Below, piece by piece: positions 62,984 through 64,000 of a stretch of DNA of 64,000 nt. Below the pieces are notes generated by a model. That model had not been told where the DNA came from. It saw only the letters and a program-made list of their open reading frames with translations, and did not search any database. The translations under genes and the position numbers were made by a program. How positions within the stretch are numbered: the first letter of the stretch is position 1; every line of letters starts with the position of its first letter. The stretch is from Lachnospiraceae bacterium (GTDB lineage Bacteria; Bacillota; Clostridia; Lachnospirales; Lachnospiraceae): the NCBI GenBank assembly GCA_017427775.1, contig JAFRSD010000043.1:47187-111186 (forward strand). The letters run 5' to 3'.

Positions 62984-63552
62984 GTCCATCCTTTCTCTAA
63001 TCGTCGCTTAAGTCTTTCTCGCAATAGTAATAATCTTTTTGTCACAAAACCTTCACTCTTCCCAATCTGTTTCGCAATCTCCGAAATGGATTGAGACAAC
63101 CAATATCTTCCCATAAAAACAATGCGGTCAACTTCACTTAATTCTTTTACGAACGCTTTTATCTGCGCTGCTAATTCACTTTGAGAAAACCCATCGCTTC
63201 CAGGCTTTGAATCCGGAATGCATTCAGACAGTTCTTCGTAGGAAACAACCGTAAAATCTCCGCCTCGTTTCTGCTGCGATCTTTTCCTCAGATACATAAT
63301 TGCCTGGTTTCTGACCATCTTCGCAAGATAAGCTTTTAAGTTCCTTATCTCATTCGGCAGCTCACTGGTCCATAATCGCATCAAAACGTCGTTAACACAT
63401 TCTTCGGCGTCCTGCTCATTGCGAAGGATGCCGTTAGCCACCAGCAGAAGATATTTTCCGTAACAGGAATGAATCCTCTGAATTGCTGCCTCACGATCAT
63501 CATGCAACATCTGCAATAATTGATTGTCCTCTTTTGATAATTCCGTTTTCAC
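62980..63552 (-). CDS. ECF-type RNA polymerase sigma factor
   Basis: 190 residues from the GTG at 63552, favoured because AGGAG lies 6 bases upstream and directly abuts the alternative ATG at 63558. Region 2 (about 20-90: CYGKYLLLVANGILRNEQDAEECVNDVLMRLWT) and region 4 (about 130-185: LSEVDRIVFMGRYWLSQSISEIAKQIGKSEGFVTKRLLLLRERLK) are complete; regions 1.2 and 3 are absent, as in ECF sigma factors. Paired with the anti-sigma gene; probably drives this locus. Confidence 0.92.
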   Translation of the reverse strand: MKTELSKEDNQLLQMLHDDREAAIQRIHSCYGKYLLLVANGILRNEQDAEECVNDVLMRLWTSELPNEIRNLKAYLAKMVRNQAIMYLRKRSQQKRGGDFTVVSYEELSECIPDSKPGSDGFSQSELAAQIKAFVKELSEVDRIVFMGRYWLSQSISEIAKQIGKSEGFVTKRLLLLRERLKRRLEKGWT

Positions 63553-63862
63553 TTTCATCTCCTACAAAAAGAGACATGTTCCGCATATGTTCCGAAAGCA
63601 CATCCCGGCCGAATGGTGTACTTTCAAAACATCTATGCCTTTTTGTCTACATAGATGCCTTTTTTCTCCAGAATATTCTTTCCAAATTGTTAACGCTTTG
63701 TAAATGTTATGTGAACGCGCGTCTCTTTCGCTTTCATTCTCATCTCAGTTTCCACCTTTGTTCTTTCTCCGGTTATGTGAGACAAGAATACAAGAATAAA
63801 CTCCAAAAGTCTATAGATAAGCTTTTGGCTCGCAATTTCAATCCGAATTCCGAATAATAAAA
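63553..63862. other. Gap between the sigma gene and the insertion sequence
   Basis: No convincing gene. Two GGAAC motifs (minus strand, 63578-63582 and 63589-63593, 11 bases apart) lie near the sigma start and recall ECF -35 elements, but spacing to a -10 is not right. A hairpin CATCTATG/CATAGATG (63630-63657) followed by T6 on the plus strand resembles a terminator. Confidence 0.45.
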
Positions 63863-64000
63863 TGAAGTGTTATCGTTAAAGTAGAGTCGTAAAACTCACC
63901 AAATGATGCTATACTACAAGCACAAGGAAGGTGAGAAACATGCAGTACGACAGAACTTTTAAAGAAGAAGCCGTAAAACTCTCCGACGAAATCGGAGTAA
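63863..64000 (+). mobile_element. Left end of an IS3-family insertion sequence (partial)
   Basis: The transposase orfA starts at 63940. A plausible left end begins TGAAGTGTTATCG near 63863, as IS3-family ends start with TG. The right end and the full inverted repeat lie outside the window, so the boundary is not certain. Confidence 0.6.
63940..64000 (+). CDS. IS3-family transposase OrfA, partial
   Basis: Starts at ATG 63940 with GGAAGG 8-9 bases upstream and runs off the window: MQYDRTFKEEAVKLSDEIGV. This is the N-terminus of the HTH protein (Transposase_8, IS3/IS911/IS150 type) whose second strand is normally joined by frameshift to OrfB. Only 20 residues are visible. Confidence 0.75.
   Translation, partial: MQYDRTFKEEAVKLSDEIGV

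Noticed and set aside
63572..63593. Two GGAAC motifs upstream of the sigma gene as an autoregulated ECF promoter
   Set aside because: The spacing from either GGAAC to a GTC/TCT-like -10 is 13 bases or less, shorter than usual for ECF promoters, and the second would place the start within the ribosome site. Kept as a note only.
63483..63857. A 124-codon plus-strand frame between the sigma gene and the insertion sequence
   Set aside because: Overlaps the start of the sigma gene, no ribosome site, composition Phe/Leu/Ser-rich typical of AT-rich non-coding DNA.

Overview
The window looks like a chromosomal segment of an anaerobic Gram-positive bacterium of the Clostridia, most likely a Lachnospiraceae relative. 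The reasons are strong AGGAGG-type ribosome binding sites, several TTG/GTG starts, lipoproteins and single-pass surface proteins with Thr/Pro linkers and no outer-membrane genes, a DUF4364 regulator, a spore-former-style tig-clpP-clpX-lon-engB block, and a GH51 arabinofuranosidase. No ribosomal RNA is present, so the assignment rests on gene content only. Most of the window is moderately GC-rich housekeeping DNA. Two stretches (about 52.2-54.5 kb and 57.5-64 kb) are visibly AT-rich and look acquired.

Layout. 0-6.3 kb: a cut-off lipoprotein, a membrane protein with a Cys/His metal-binding tail, a DUF937 protein with a lysine-rich tail, a coiled-coil protein, tRNA-Gly, an FAD-dependent reductase and a GlsB-like membrane protein. 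6.3-12.4 kb: a complete F-type ATP synthase operon on the minus strand (atpB-E-F-A-G-D-C). It has no separate atpH; instead the alpha subunit carries a delta C-terminal-like domain at its N-terminus. 12.5-17.4 kb: a membrane protein, an RNA methyltransferase, and a plus-strand envelope group (PspA, DUF4364, NfeD, SPFH). 17.4-23.8 kb: protein quality control (trigger factor, ClpP, ClpX, Lon) and the EngB GTPase. 23.8-28.9 kb: a GGDEF/GAF/GGDEF/EAL signalling protein with degenerate motifs, a TPR-like membrane protein and a DJ-1/PfpI protein. 29-30.9 kb: GH51 plus a small Cys-rich protein.

30.9-46.8 kb: surface and envelope genes. Three related surface proteins each carry three calcium-loop-like D-x-D-x-D modules and a membrane anchor. 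They sit among citrate synthase, an orphan PqqD-like protein, an HtrA-like lipoprotein protease with InlB-type repeats, a helix-hairpin-helix/SNF2 helicase, a five-tRNA cluster, a sugar-binding lipoprotein, RdgB and an RlmL-like methyltransferase. 47-52.1 kb: tRNA-Arg, a methyltransferase, and a GntR/YtrA-regulated ABC-2 transporter with a well-formed promoter and operator region.

52.2-64 kb: accessory region. It holds an OLD-like ATPase without a visible TOPRIM domain (a possible phage-defence protein), then a long minus-strand run: ECF sigma factor, anti-sigma, secreted C39-like cysteine peptidase, small membrane/secreted proteins with tightly coupled mini-ORFs, two lipoproteins and an ABC transporter. 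At the right edge lies the start of an IS3-family insertion sequence.

The two most notable observations are the delta-alpha fusion in the ATP synthase and the ECF-sigma/peptidase/small-ORF/ABC locus.
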